Source: Triops longicaudatus | Taxonomy: Eukaryota; Arthropoda; Branchiopoda; Notostraca; Triopsidae | DNA length: 64,000 nt | NCBI GenBank assembly: GCA_022885665.1 | Contig: JAGQDJ010000019.1 | Span: forward strand, 124,001-188,000 | Reading direction: 5' to 3' | Shown: positions 1 to 11,912 of the stretch, one piece after another | How the letters are laid out: every line of letters starts with the position of its first letter | How positions within the stretch are numbered: position 1 is the stretch's first letter | Position numbers and translations under genes: made by a program | The notes under the pieces: model-generated | The model's database searches: none | What the model saw: the letters and a program-made list of their open reading frames with translations, nothing else | What the model was told of the DNA's origin: nothing

Positions 1-1301
1 TGTCCTGCTTCTCATTTAATTTATTTTTATCTTTTCACTTTTAGTTAGTTGGTATTCGCGTTTATTCGACTTCATTTAAATTTATTTTCGTTTCTGTTAT
101 TATTGTTATTTTTTTCAGTGTCGCTATTTGATGTAGGGCAAGGCAGTTTGACATTTATTGCGAGATATTTAGCCCCTGGCAGTAGATTCGATTTCCCTGG
201 GCCTTGTAGCTACTTCTGGGAAGGGTTTTTAATTGGTCCGGTTCCATAAGAGCTTCCATGAAAAAACTATATTCGGATGGCCTTTTTTGTGAGTTTGTCG
301 CCGTATACGTGAAATATTTTCGGCATTTGTCGCGTGGTTCCATTTCTAAATTTACTCCTTCCTGTATATCAGTAGCAGCTATAAGGTAAAAAAATGAGGG
401 TTTGGCAGCATGTAATGCAAACCCAGTTGTAAATACGAAGACGTTCGAGGAAACACAATGACCGCCCGCGGAATGCACTGGGTTTGATGAGGTGCGGGAC
501 GCGCGACGTAGGTCGTGGAGTCCGCCAGCAATAAACACGGCGAACACGGCATAGCAGCTGGTCTAGGTACTGATGATCTCGCGGCAGCAGCCCTGCCTGC
601 CTGCCTGCCTGTCTTGGGGGAACTTGAGATCGAAGGCAAACAAGGAAGACACAGTTGAAGATAACAGTCGAGTAAAATGTTGCCTTGTGTAAGAAGTGAA
701 GAGTCGTGAAGAGCGTAAGCGTCTGGGGTTAAGCTTGTTGTAAGAAATATGCACTCCGCCTGCGTGTTTTACATGCGTTCTAGCTAAAATTGGAACGTCA
801 ATAAAGTTTCGCGGGAAATCAACCGTAGCACTGGCTAGTTTGCTCTCTCAAGTTTATACAAACCAGTGGGCAAAAAGTACGCGTGGTTCATGCGATAATA
901 AAGGTAGTGACGACAAGAAATTAAGCAAGCACAGCTATATAAACGAAACGTTAATGTAAGGGGAGAAACGCAAGATAAGGTCAGTATTTATTCTGCGCTT
1001 AACCCCAGCTCGTTGGCGTTGGAGCGTAAAGCCAAAGCCAAATAAGCTGTGATGCGAGCGGCCCAGGAGCCAAGTTTCCGAAATGCGAGCGAAAGTAAAC
1101 GCCAGTGTTGAGAGAGATGAACGATGGCAGATGACAGCCAGGTCACCGTTGAAGGAGAGGCCGATAGTTTATGGCACGTAAAAGTGTTGGGTAGTGAGCT
1201 AACACAATTTGCGTCGATGTAAGAATGTTTGAACCTTGTGCCAGTGCTAAATATTCCTGCGTAAGTCGAGATTTTATGAAGGTTTTGCTTTGTGTTGACA
1301 G
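1..1301 (+). other. Intron of the ELAV-like gene (left part)
   Basis: This stretch precedes the first recognisable ELAV exon and ends in a good acceptor (pyrimidine-rich run, then acag at 1298-1301). I looked for RRM1 (RNP2 and RNP1 octamers) in both strands and found none, so the exons for RRM1 and the N-terminus lie to the left of the window. The only local structure is a short tetranucleotide run of CTGC units at about 592-612. Open frames here have no recognisable domain and look like chance. Confidence 0.7.
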
Positions 1302-3407
1302 GTATCTTTTGCACGACCCAGCAGCGAATCCATTAAAGGTGCCAACCTGTATGTAAGCGGCATCCCGAAGAATATGTTGCAGTCTGAGTTGGAGAGTTTA
1401 TTTGCTCCTTTTGGGCGTATCATTACCTCACGGATTCTGTGTGACAATATTACAGGTAGAAAATATTATTTTTGCGTTTTCTCCTTGGTTTCCTTTCGCA
1501 AACTTCTAATCTTCTTACAAATATTTCCTTCTCAAAAAGCAGGTTTGTCGAAGGGTGTCGGATTTATTCGCTTTGACCAGCGTTGCGAAGCCGAGCGTGC
1601 CATCCAAAAATTAAATGGCTCCATTCCCGAAGGCCACACTGAGCCCGTTACCGTGAAATTCGCGAATAATCCATCCAACTCCACCAAAGCCTTGGCGCCT
1701 TTGGCCGCGTACTTGCCAGGAGCGGCAGCTGCTGCTGCTGCCTTGACTGCCAGACGGTTTGGCGGACCTATTCACCCCTCAGGACGGTTCCGTTACATCC
1801 CGTTGTCACCTTTGGCCAGGTATGCCTTTTACAATAGAAAATAACAAAAACATGTTCTTGTGGCACATGGGGTTTGTATACGGGCCGTGGCTTGCCAATG
1901 CTCAGTTTTGTCCTTCCTCGTGAAGACTCCGACCATTTTCTATACATTTTATGCACGAAATGTGCTTACTTAGTTGCGCCAATTTCTGTTCCAACTAATG
2001 TGAAACTTGCTTCTGTCGTCGATTTCATTATATCTGCAAGTCATTGAAAGTATAATAACAGCCATTGTTACCAAGGCTGCCATGCTGCCCGTGTTCACCC
2101 TGACAGAAATGTTCACTGAGTACTTTATTTTCGGAGTGGAGTCAATTGGTTTTGTTTCCTTTGGTTTGATTATTTATTCTAACTTTGGTTTTACATACAG
2201 ATCGGGTGCAGCGTGGCAGCCTTTGGCCGCTCCGGGAGAAACGGATTTAACTGAATTAGATGCTGCACGAACTGCGCAATCCAGGTGAGTAATTGCGTGC
2301 TAGATTCGCGTACTAGTCTCTTTCCATTTTGGGTTGAAAATCTCACTCAGTTCGATAACTTGCTCTTCGATCGTATGCTTATTGTTTCTCTACGGCTAAG
2401 GCCAAATGACGTTTTTTTTTATTCAAATTGATTTCAATCATTTTTTTTCGTCAAAGAAATTTTCTTGTGTCAGATTTTTTATGGCTTTTCTCGAATCTTT
2501 ATTGGGGAGGTATAATTTTGTTAGCTTGAACATTCTTCATCGGTTGAACAATTTTAAGACTCTTAATTTATATATATTTTTTTCTTGTCCCTTTTCCTCG
2601 TTTACCCTACTTATCGCCCTTGGTTCCCATTTGCTCCCTTGTTTTTTCACCCCGCGTATTTTTCTTTCCTTTGGACTCTGTTCATAGTACGGGCAAGACC
2701 ATGATGACCCTTAACAAAGGGGTGCAGAGGTTAGTATTTATATTTCATTGCACCAAGGTTTGGATAGATGAATGCCTCGTTTTTTTTGTTCTTTTTTTAT
2801 TTGTTCACTTTTTTTCCTTTTACTTACAATTAGTTTAGTTTTGGTAGCATAAGTTACCAATTTTTTACACTTCTTTCAGCTTCGCGCTTGGTTCATGTCT
2901 TGGTTTCTATCCAATTTGAAATAGTAAATATTTGTAAAAAAAATATCTATTACAAGTAAATGGTGTGGCTTTTCGGTTTTTACGTTGAAGCTCGTATCAT
3001 TGATTTCTGTGTGGTATATTGGTATTTTGGCAACGTGTGTAAACTGAAGTCGTATTCTTTTGTCTTGCAGATTCTCGCCCTTGGCTGGTGATTTGCTCCA
3101 GAACCCCTTGATTCCCGGCACACCCATCCCCGGAACGGGCTGGTGCATCTTCGTGTACAATTTGTCCCCTGATACCGAAGAATCCATTCTCTGGCAGCTG
3201 TTTGGTCCCTTCGGCGCCGTTCAGAGTGTCAAAGTCATTCGCGACATGCAAACGAATAAGTGCAAAGGATTCGGTTTCGTAACCATGACCAACTACGACG
3301 AAGCGGTCGTAGCCATCCAGTCACTCAACGGGTACACTCTCGGAAATCGAGTTTTACAAGTGTCGTTTAAAACGACTGGATCGAACAACCGTAAAAATCA
3401 GGTGTAA
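1302..3407 (+). CDS. ELAV/Hu-family RNA-binding protein, 3' part (RRM2-hinge-RRM3)
   Basis: ELAV/Hu proteins bind AU- and U-rich RNA through three RRMs and control splicing, 3'-end choice and mRNA stability, largely in neurons. Rebuilt exons: 1302-1455, 1543-1819, 2201-2284 (optional), 2688-2729 (optional), 3071-3407, with stop TAA at 3405. The first exon enters in frame on the end of RRM1 (VSFARPSS). RRM2 follows, with RNP2 LYVSGI and RNP1 KGVGFIRF. Next come a short alanine run, the hinge, and RRM3 with RNP2 IFVYNL and RNP1 KGFGFVTM. The protein ends about ten residues after RRM3, as is usual for ELAV. All junctions are GT..AG and phase is kept whether or not the hinge exons are used. RRM1 is outside the window, so the gene is partial. 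I cannot tell which arthropod paralogue (elav, fne, Rbp9) it matches best. Confidence 0.93.
2201..2284 (+). CDS. ELAV hinge exon, 84 nt, probable cassette
   Basis: The exon is flanked by ttacatacag and gtgagt. It is exactly 28 codons long and is entered and left in phase 2, so including or skipping it does not change the frame. It codes for an acidic, alanine-rich hinge segment (SGAAWQPLAAPGETDLTEL followed by DAARTAQS). Known Hu and ELAV genes splice this RRM2-RRM3 hinge alternatively, which affects nuclear export and partner binding. Skipping here is inferred from symmetry alone. Confidence 0.75.
2688..2729 (+). CDS. ELAV hinge micro-exon, 42 nt, probable cassette
   Basis: The exon lies between an acceptor ending tgttcatag and a gttagt donor. 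Its 42 nt (14 codons) keep phase 2 on both sides and add STGKTMMTLNKGVQR across the junctions. The basic residues (K, K, R) would change hinge charge relative to the neighbouring acidic 84-nt exon. It is short and its downstream intron is T-rich, both typical of regulated micro-exons. No transcript support is available from sequence alone. Confidence 0.6.
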
Positions 3408-6400
3408 AAATATAGGGCGTTTTGTGTCATAGAATTGTGGGGAATGGTTATATTGCAGTTGAAGTATTGGGGAGTTGTGTTTGACAAAAAGTAACGATTC
3501 GATTGTTGGAATCGTTGGGCACTTCAGAAGTGTAAAACAAATCTGTTTTTCCCCTTTTTTCCCGCTAAGAGTAGCTATTTTCATGTGAACTGACAGTATT
3601 TATTGAAAAAAGGGAGTGAGCATATCTGGTAAAAGTTTTTTTTTTTTCACGTACACACACCTTCATCATCTAATCCCCCAACCCCCGTCAAAATCGAACT
3701 TGTCCATCCCCCATTTCATAACCAGCCTGCTAGTCATTCGCTGAGAAGAAGCACTGGTCGAACCATTGATGGATCTCCACACTCATGTGACTCCCTCTTT
3801 CTTACAACTTGGAGCTAGATATAGCCAATTAGTTCAAGTGCAGGAAGAGCCTCTAGTCAAACTAAAGTTAATTTGAAAGATAGAGTTTGTACAAGTCACA
3901 ATGATATTAGCAGCGGTTTCGTTTTGTGCGAGGCAGTCCACTGTCACAGTTTTTTTTTTTCCGTTTTGTTTTCAACCTTATCACCCACCGTCTCCCCTAC
4001 AATTTCAGTTGCCATTTTAGTTTTGTACACGTAAAGCTTTTTGTGTTCTTTGACGTTACCCTATTGCAGAGAAAGCAGTACTGTACGTGTAGTACACGTA
4101 CTGACAGTACTTTTGAAATCTGTACTTAACGATGTGGCTATTTCAGTTCCTTTTTTCCTTCGGAGAATGATGATGGTTGCATTATCATCATTTGTGGATG
4201 GGATTCTTGGGCATTACATTTCCGTTATTTTTAGTTGTTTTTTGTTTGATTTTCTCGCCTTGTTTTATTTTAATCCGTTGGCTTATTTTTTTAAGTTTCT
4301 TCCTCCCCTCTGATAAAAAGACCAGCTGTCTCCTCGCGACACAACGAACAAAGCAAACGGGACGAGCGAACCAGTCTTTCATATCCATTTCACACAGCAA
4401 CATTCCTACAAAGAGCAGATTTCAGCGAGGTATTTTTTAAAAGTATTAATGACCGGGCCCTTCAGTGCAGCTATAAATAAATGAAAGAAGGAATGTGGTC
4501 GGTAAAGTTGTAGCAGGAATGAGGATGAAAAGACAAGAGAACAAAACCCTGACATTATTATCGCACTTTTTAGTGATCCCGTTCTGACCTACGATTTTTA
4601 GGATTTTTCTCCTACTTAAGAAAAAAACTTGCGGCATAGGTTACTTTTTAACGTTCGTTGATGCTCCGTTTTTGACAGCTTTTTTTAACTAAATGGTTTT
4701 CTGCGTAAGTAGTTTTATCTAGTCACACGATGCTTTAGTCGTTTAATTTCTTTTCCTTTGGAGGAGAAAAATATTCTGAAGTTCCATCTCTTTAACTTTT
4801 TCTCAATCCTTGCAGGTTTTGTGTCGTTTCTTACCAAAGTCCTTTTTCTAGTATTGATGTTTGGTCTTGTATGGCTTGCATAGTTTGTTCAACTCATTTT
4901 GACTCTCCTGTATTTTTCCTTACACGTATGCGTTTTTCGGTACGAGTATCCTAGTCGCTAGAAACACAGCTAGTGTAGCTGCGGTAATTGATCTTTATTT
5001 GTGAATTACCGTTGTCTTTTATTGCTACTTAAATCTGTCTACTCAAATTTGTGAAAAGAGAAAGAAAGCAAGGCGCTAGGATGATTTTTACCTATTTCTT
5101 CAGTGGTAGATTTAGTCCTTTTTCTCCTCCAGTTTTCTACGTTATCTTCCGTGTGTTTCTCAGACATTGGGCGAGTGATTTCGAACCCTCTTTTTCTCCA
5201 AATTTCCCTTGTAAAAGTATCACCTCATTGTTAGCCTACAAGGGTATAGGCGAAAAATTTGGTTTGGCTGCTCGCTACTCGGTTTTTATCAGCACAGCAA
5301 ATTCTAGCAACCACGCCAAAAAAGGAGGGTTTTCCCAGAAGATCATGATCAATCCTTCCTGAGATGATAACAAAAACTTTGTTTTAGCTGCCATTTTTCA
5401 AAACATGCGTTAAGTTTTCTCTCCTTCAACCACTAGGTTTTATACACCCTCTTCCTCCAAAGGGGTGTGGAAAGGCGGGATCTTTATGCAAAGATGAAGG
5501 GAATAAGGTGCTAACGAGAGTTTGAAAATTTTGAGAGTGGTTTTTGTAATCACCGAGACTGTCGTTAACAAGACCGGTTTTTTTGTAAACTGGCCAGTGT
5601 GCAAATCGCGAAGAAAGGCGGCAGTGGCTGCTCAATCATTCCATAGAGCAAAAGAAAAACTTTTAAAAATCTATTTTTCGCAAGGATTTGAAAGAGGCAA
5701 ACCAAAACAAAGTTTTAAAAAAAGAAAGATGTTGTAAACACCTTTTGCATGTTGGACTATTTGCAATACAGAGCTTTGCCTTAATAATGGCTTCATGATT
5801 GCTATTGAGACACGATTATACGCACCTTTAAACAGAACATATTTTGTTTAAATATAAACACAGGTTATAGGCACTATCCTTTGCCTTCGATAAGGACGAG
5901 CGATGACTTGGAACGCAACGAAGAGATAAGAAATGTAATACAACTCTGATGACATACACATTTTTTTAAGTTATACTGGGATCGGAAAGGTGATGTTACG
6001 AAAATCGTGAAGGATTTTAAAAAGCAATCTTTTAGCTTTGGTAAACTTCTTTATTTCAGTAGTAACAGTAGATTACCTCGAGTCCAGCCTCTGCTTACGG
6101 CAAATCGGTGCCTATATTCTGTGCCGAATTAAAGCAACCTTCTAAGACCGTTACGATTCATCTTCAAAATTGCTGGTTACTTAATTTAAAGAATAAAAAT
6201 AAAAGAATGTTTCTACACAAGGCGTGTGTCGATTTTATTCTCATTTACTAGACTAACAAAAGTTTTTTCCAGCCTTTTGCTATCTAGGTTTCGGCCGGAT
6301 TCTATAGCGGCTTAATCACAAGGTTTTCACTTTTTACGTTGATGTGGTAGACAAATATGAACAATGCAGGAGGCGTATTTCTTTCTTAACTTTCCCCATT

Positions 6401-7309
6401 ATATTTGCTACAGGCTTAGACTATCCATAATTTGACTTGGTTACTGCAAAATTGTTAGAGCGATAAGCCTATTCAGTATGGCAGTATTTTTTTTCAATTT
6501 TCCCCTAGCGTTTCGGCGACATTGTTCAAAATCAGCATACATTTACATGTGTTCTTCAGACTTCCTTAGCTTCTTGGATTTTTTAAGCCATAGCACTTTT
6601 TTTTACAGAGGGGTGTGGTACAGAGCAAAATACCCTGGAATGAAATTAAAGAGCTGTTCCTTTAAGGCTGAACTGTCTTCAAAAACTGATGAGGCTCACG
6701 TACTCCCAAGGTGCATCAAAGGCGTTTTTGTTTGGCAAAGTGAAAGAAGTTCTTACAAAGTTCGTTAAACAGATACTAAGTTTTATTCACGTATCTGCTT
6801 TAGGGAAACAAGAGTTCGATTTCCTTTTCCTAAGAAAAGGCTACCTTACGGGATTTACTTTAAAAAAATAATAATAATAAACGCTTCGCTTTCGTTCATA
6901 AATACACTATCGGAAACAAGCTGACAGCGATATAACTGGCCGCAAAGTCTCTCATCGAAAAGGCGTTATGGATTTACGTACGGCCCCTTAGTCTTTAGCT
7001 TACGCTCCAGGCCGGGGTCTGTTCAGTCCCCGTTATGAGTCAGGCCAGAGACGTTTCACCCGATCAATATTTGTCGTCACTCACGAAGAAGTGTTATGTT
7101 CCTGAAAACAGCCCTTTGTTTAGCCAACGCCATCATTGTGTGAAAAATTCAAGTGTAATGCTTATTCATGACAACACCAAAGATTCCTCCTTCTTTTGCG
7201 GATGTTTCATTCCGAGATTCGAAATTAGTTCTGACCATAGATAGAAGAGGCGCTACAGTCGATAGCAGACGCCCTGGCTAAGGTTGTTCTCCCTCTTGTT
7301 TTCTCACAG
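3408..7309 (+). other. ELAV 3' UTR and spacer to the Hrb27C gene
   Basis: No coding gene is supported here. The stretch is rich in T and A tracts (for example around 3639, 3950 and 6485), as expected of a long ELAV 3' UTR. Hexamers AATAAA occur at 4476-4481, 6192-6197 and 6198-6203, any of which could end the ELAV transcript. A near-perfect palindrome lies at 4078-4110. The open frames of 60-103 codons lack domains. The promoter and any upstream untranslated exon of the Hrb27C gene should lie toward the right end, but I cannot place a start site. Confidence 0.5.
6192..6203 (+). terminator. Candidate polyadenylation signal (tandem AATAAA)
   Basis: Two abutting AATAAA hexamers occur about 2.8 kb after the ELAV stop codon, followed by a GT-rich stretch (gcgtgtgtcg) at about 6223. 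This is one of several possible ends of the ELAV transcript. A closer AATAAA lies at 4476. Long alternative 3' UTRs are common in this family. Confidence 0.3.
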
Positions 7310-7382
7310 CAAGCTTGGGACCCAAGAAGACATCTTTGCTGACGCCTAGTGAACCTTGGAGCGTCTGAGTAGCGTTGGTGGA
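7310..7382 (+). other. Probable 5' UTR part of the first coding exon of the Hrb27C gene
   Basis: A strong acceptor (pyrimidine-rich ctccctcttgttttctcacag, AG at 7308-7309) lies 73 nt before the start codon. This suggests the coding exon begins with untranslated sequence and that a non-coding exon sits further upstream. No partner donor could be chosen with confidence. Confidence 0.4.
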
Positions 7383-10032
7383 ATGCCGGGGACAAATTTT
7401 CAGACTTCAAGTCCAAGCAACATGAATGGTACCAGACAAAATAAGGAGGACGCCGGAGATGAAAAAGGGTAAGCAGTTTTCTAGCATTAGAAAATAATGA
7501 TTCGATCGTTTACTTTTTTTTTGTAGAAAAATGTTCGTCGGAGGGTTGAGCTGGGAAACAACTCAAGGTTAGTTTAGCCTCTCATTATTCTAACGAATTC
7601 CCTAACGGTCTGCATTTTTCTATTAGAAAACTTGCATAGCTACTTCGGCCGCTTCGGCGAGATTTCTGATTGCGTCGTTATGAAGAACCCAGAAACAGGA
7701 AGGTCAAGAGGTTTCGGTTTTATCACTTTCACTGATCCTGCTAACATGGACGCCGTGTTGGAAAATTGTCCTCATCAAATTGACGGCCGCACTGTAGGAT
7801 TTTGATTTTATTCTTACCGCCGTTAGTACAGAGTTCAGTTTTTATTTTAATTTTTCCCTAAAGGTGGATCCTAAGCCGTGTAATCCTCGTGCCAGTAGCA
7901 GCCGTGCCAAGCGTACTAACAACGCGCCCAAAGTGTTCCTTGGAGGTTTGCCCCCTAATATCACGGAGACGGATTTGCGCAACTTCTTCTCGCAGTACGG
8001 CAAAGTAACTGAAGTCGTCATCATGTACGACCAGCAACAGAAGAAGTCTCGTGGTAAGTAGATTTGTACTGCTTTGATGATGCTGATCCCAGAAACGGTG
8101 AAATGCACATCGTTTTACTGTTAGAAAAGTGTAGTAAAAGTAATGAAATCAAGGGGAAATTCCTGGGAGTAATACTTAAGATGGGGCGGTCTAATTTTTC
8201 TAGCAGCTATGTTCATTTAGCCCATTAAGGGAATACAGGCAACTCGCAGTTCTTGTGAATTTACTTTGTACTGATGCTGTTGTTGTGTAACACAAAGGGC
8301 CTCAGTTTGGGGAACTTGGCTCTGAATTTTCCTCACGTTGGCGTCAAGATCCACTCCAAAGGTAGAATAAAATGCACAATTGCTAAGGCCATAGTATATG
8401 CGAAGCTCCCTTGACACAAATAGCGAGTTGCCTGTATATTAAAAAATTCGGTAAGTTAGATTAACTAGATTGGATTTCACGTAATAGTTTCATGTGTATT
8501 TTGTATTTGACATGTATGTTGTACATTATGGGGAACTTGTTCTGGGCACGGGTAATATTATGTTACAATTACGGACCATAGGCTTTGGATTTTTGTCGTT
8601 CGAATCGGACGATTCCGTGGACCGCTGTGCTGCTGAGCATTTCGTCAACATTAATGGCAAGCAGGTAGAGTAGTTTTAAGAACCGGCATGGGAAACCCAA
8701 GCTGTTGTTATTTTATTTTCTTTGATATTGTTTTCCTAGATAAGGTAGTGTAAACCATCACATTACTTTATCTAGCCACCAAACGTAGCTATTGGTAACT
8801 TACTCTGTCTGGGAATACCACCTGCATTACTTTTAGAGTAATGTAGTCTTTAGTTAAGCTAAGGTTAAGATGTATCCATATTCCTGAAAAGGATATTATG
8901 TGATAGAAAGCCAAAACGTGTTAATATCTATCCGTCATAAATAAGTTAAGAGCTTTCTTAAGTTGACACAAAACGTGGGTCTCAACCGTGGCTTTTCCAG
9001 TCGTATTTCCAATACCCGTCGACTTCCTTTCTTTTTTCTTGACGTTATGCTAACTCCCAAATGCATTAGGTGGAAATCAAAAAGGCTGAACCGCGTGATA
9101 ACCGTTTCCCTTCCCAACGTCAACAATGGGACCAGTCAAATCAACAGCCTCCATACCAAGGAGGACCCATGGGAGGTGGACCTCCAGGCATGATGCCAGG
9201 AAACTACCCTCCTGGTCCCGGCCCTAACCAACAAGGGTACAATCAAGGTACGTAAACTAAACAATTTAATTTTTGCCGTGTTACGTCAGAATATTCTTTT
9301 CACTGGATTACTTTCCTGCTATTTGATAGGTTATGGTCAACAAGGTTATGGCTGGAACGGACCTCCGCAACAAGGTGGTTGGGGCGGACCTCCTGGATGG
9401 AATGGACCTCCTCAGTATGGTTACCCAGGTAAATACGCAGCAATATTTCAGTGTTGTCTGTATTTAACCCCGTCTACTCTAGGACCTGGACCTAATCAAC
9501 AAGGAGGCTATCCTAATTGGAACTGGGGTCCTGGGCCATATCCTCCTGGCCCCCCCGGACCTGGACCTATGCCACCACAAGGAGGTCCCGGAGGACCTGG
9601 AGGTTGGTATCATAATATAGTTTTAGGTATCAGTATAAATGGTTGATGTTGCTTAGGTCCCCCAGCTCCGCCACAGAGTGGTTCAAATCCGCCACCCGCG
9701 AAACAGGAAAGCAGCCATAACCCACCTCCTCCTCCTGGACCCAACTACCACCCAACTGGCTATGGAAATCCGCCACATAAGGATGGAGGCATGAACCATT
9801 ATGGACCCAGGGGTTATGGACCTGACCATTATGGCTCCGGACCAGGTAAGGCGGTGTTTTCGTGTAAACCTCTCATGCAAAAGCCAATAAACTTGTGTTT
9901 CACTTAGGATATGGAACAGTGCCCCCTGGTAGTGAACCTCCATCGTCTGGAATGCACGGCTCGCCCATTGGTCCTCAACGTGCTCACCCACAGCCCTCGC
10001 AAGCCCAAGGTTACCACCCATACCGTCGCTAA
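7383..10032 (+). CDS. Hrb27C: Hrb27C/hrp48-type hnRNP with two RRMs (DAZAP1 family)
   Basis: This is a nuclear and cytoplasmic hnRNP that regulates splicing, mRNA localisation and translation. Exons: 7383-7468, 7527-7567, 7627-7793, 7864-8053, 8582-8664, 9070-9247, 9330-9428, 9483-9602, 9657-9845, 9908-10032, giving 425 aa with stop TAA at 10030. RRM1 spans about residues 30-98 (RNP2 MFVGGL, RNP1 RGFGFITF). The family linker VDPKPCNPR starts at residue 99. RRM2 spans about 121-197 (RNP2 VFLGGL, RNP1 RGFGFLSF, ending QVEIKKAEPRD). Residues 200-425 are a Gly/Pro/Tyr/Gln-rich low-complexity tail. The Drosophila protein is of almost the same length. The linker and RRM2 match Hrb27C better than vertebrate DAZAP1, as far as I recall both. 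The ATG at 7383 is the first in frame; a second at codon 14 is possible. A 205-bp inverted-repeat element sits in the 528-bp intron 4. Confidence 0.95.
8233..8437. mobile_element. Candidate MITE in Hrb27C intron 4
   Basis: The ends carry a perfect 15-bp inverted repeat: ATACAGGCAACTCGC at 8233-8247 and its complement at 8423-8437, with weaker pairing inward (cttgtg against cacaaa). The flanks are attaaggga and attaaaaaa, an imperfect direct repeat that could be a decayed target duplication. The 205-bp length, lack of coding sequence and intronic site fit a non-autonomous DNA element. The superfamily cannot be assigned. Confidence 0.6.
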
Positions 10033-10152
10033 GTTGACAGCAGCCCTAATCAGTAGCTAAGATCGAACAAGAGCAACTGGCCAAGTGAGCTGTACCTTAA
10101 ACTGTTGTACCGAGAACTACCGTGCGTTGTAATGTGACTGTTGGTCAGCCGT

Positions 10153-10158
10153 AATAAA
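10153..10158 (+). terminator. Polyadenylation signal of the Hrb27C gene
   Basis: A canonical AATAAA lies 121 nt after the stop codon. It is followed within about 25 nt by a T-rich stretch and is the only such hexamer close to the gene end. Confidence 0.7.
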
Positions 10159-11912
10159 CAAGTTTCGAAGAAATTTTTAGATATTCACTTTAATTAGAAC
10201 TTCAGTGATTTTTTTCGTTTATTAACTTACATTTGGGAGGAACATTCGTATTGATCATTACAGCGAAGTTAATTTCATGCATTTGAGATATGCTGTGCAG
10301 TGAATAATGCGGTATAGAACACGTGTACATACAGAATTCGCATCATGTAAAAAAGTGATATTGTGTTTCATGTCCGACAAGTAGTTGAAGGATGCACTTG
10401 AATCCAGCGTGCTTTGGGGAATGGCCGCAAGAGCGTGTGTTTTATTTGGGGGCGACAACTTTTTCTTGATGCTGCCACTGAGCTTACTTGCACACAAGAA
10501 AATTATTTCGGGAGGGAGCCCCCCCCCCCCCTTCGCTGCGCCTCTGGTAGTTGCTTGACACGAAACCAGAAAGAACGACGCGTGGAAAACAATTTCGTCC
10601 GAAGTACATGAAGAACATGCTTCCACAATTGAAGGGAAAAAAAGAACAAAGGAGCTCACAAACTCGGTTACTTACTCATTTCCAAGCTCATTTGTTGCTT
10701 TTCGTTTGAAATTCAGTTATGTAATTTAGAGTGATAATCTCGACAAAAGCAAATCCATAGAGAGATTGTTAAACTTTGTTTACCAGAAGGTTCCTTATTC
10801 AAGGAGCGCCAATGGAGACTTACGCTGATTGGTTAGATTTGCGTGTCGTCAAGCTAGCAATTCAAAGCCTACCGATTACGATCAAGGTAATTTAAAGAAT
10901 GTTAGTCCGTCCCATGGCGGGAAACGCAGATGGCACTGAGCGGTGCGTAATTAGAATGCGCGTTTTCGAATGGACTGTGCTAGTGAAAACAGAATTACTG
11001 TTATGCCCTCCTCATTAACAGATGTTATGATTTTTATATTTCTTGTTAAATACTCGTTTGTCAAATTCGTAAGCTCCGGAGTTTACTTACTTTTCATTCC
11101 GTTACATTTCCTTTCATTTTTTTTAATTATATTAACTTAAAAGTCACGACAGCTGGTAAAAAAGATAAGGAATATTATCTCCGTGGAAACACATTTTCAA
11201 TTAAAATCATGTTTTGTGAGGCATCAGGTCTACTTTTCTTTCTGTTGCTTGCACTCGCGTATTTATTTCTTACATTTGTCTCGTTTTTAACGTTTCGAAT
11301 GTTTCTGACCAATAGCGCTTTTTCGCTGGATGAGATTTCACTGTTAGTACACGGAAAATACACGGCGAAGATTGCGAGTTTGTAAAATGTATCGAATTCT
11401 GCGAAACAGGCAAATCGATTTGTAGATTTATGTGTAATAAAATCAAATTTCAAGTCAGAATACATTTACGATGACTGGCAATCGCTCTTATGGCCCTTCA
11501 CGCTGATTGGCTGCAGTACATTGAAACACTAGTGACCACGACGGCCTAACCTCCTTTTAAATAACCTCGGATCACATTGTCAAATCTTGTTTTGCATAAC
11601 CTTGCCCGGGTTCGCCCAGCTTGCAAATCAATAATAGTTTCTTCCCACTAGATGGCAGCGTGCAAAGAAACTGTTTTGTTTACTTCTTTGACGTCTTTGG
11701 GTGTGATCAGTTTGTACTGAAGTGTAGATATCCAGATGCACTTGCAATTCTTCACTTTATACATCTCTAATCGTTACCAAAGCAATCCCTAATGTCCTCT
11801 AAACTTAAAGAGGTATTTGCTATGTTTTCGGAAGTTTTCCTCGTAGAAACGGTGGCCTGTATTTAAGTAGTAAAGGAGGGGGAAACGTAAGAAAAAAAAA
11901 TAATAACTGACC
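10159..11912 (+). other. Spacer between Hrb27C and HELZ, holding the HELZ promoter and 5' UTR
   Basis: I see no coding gene. A 133-codon minus-strand frame at 10258-10659 runs through a poly-C tract and has no domain, so it was discarded. A TCAGTTTG stretch at about 11708, similar to the arthropod initiator TCAGT, lies about 200 nt before the HELZ start codon and could mark its transcription start. That is a weak guess. A Hrb27C-directed element could also lie here. Confidence 0.4.

Noticed and set aside
10258..10659. 133-codon minus-strand open frame after Hrb27C
   Set aside because: It runs through a poly-C tract, has no recognisable domain, and lies next to the Hrb27C polyadenylation site.
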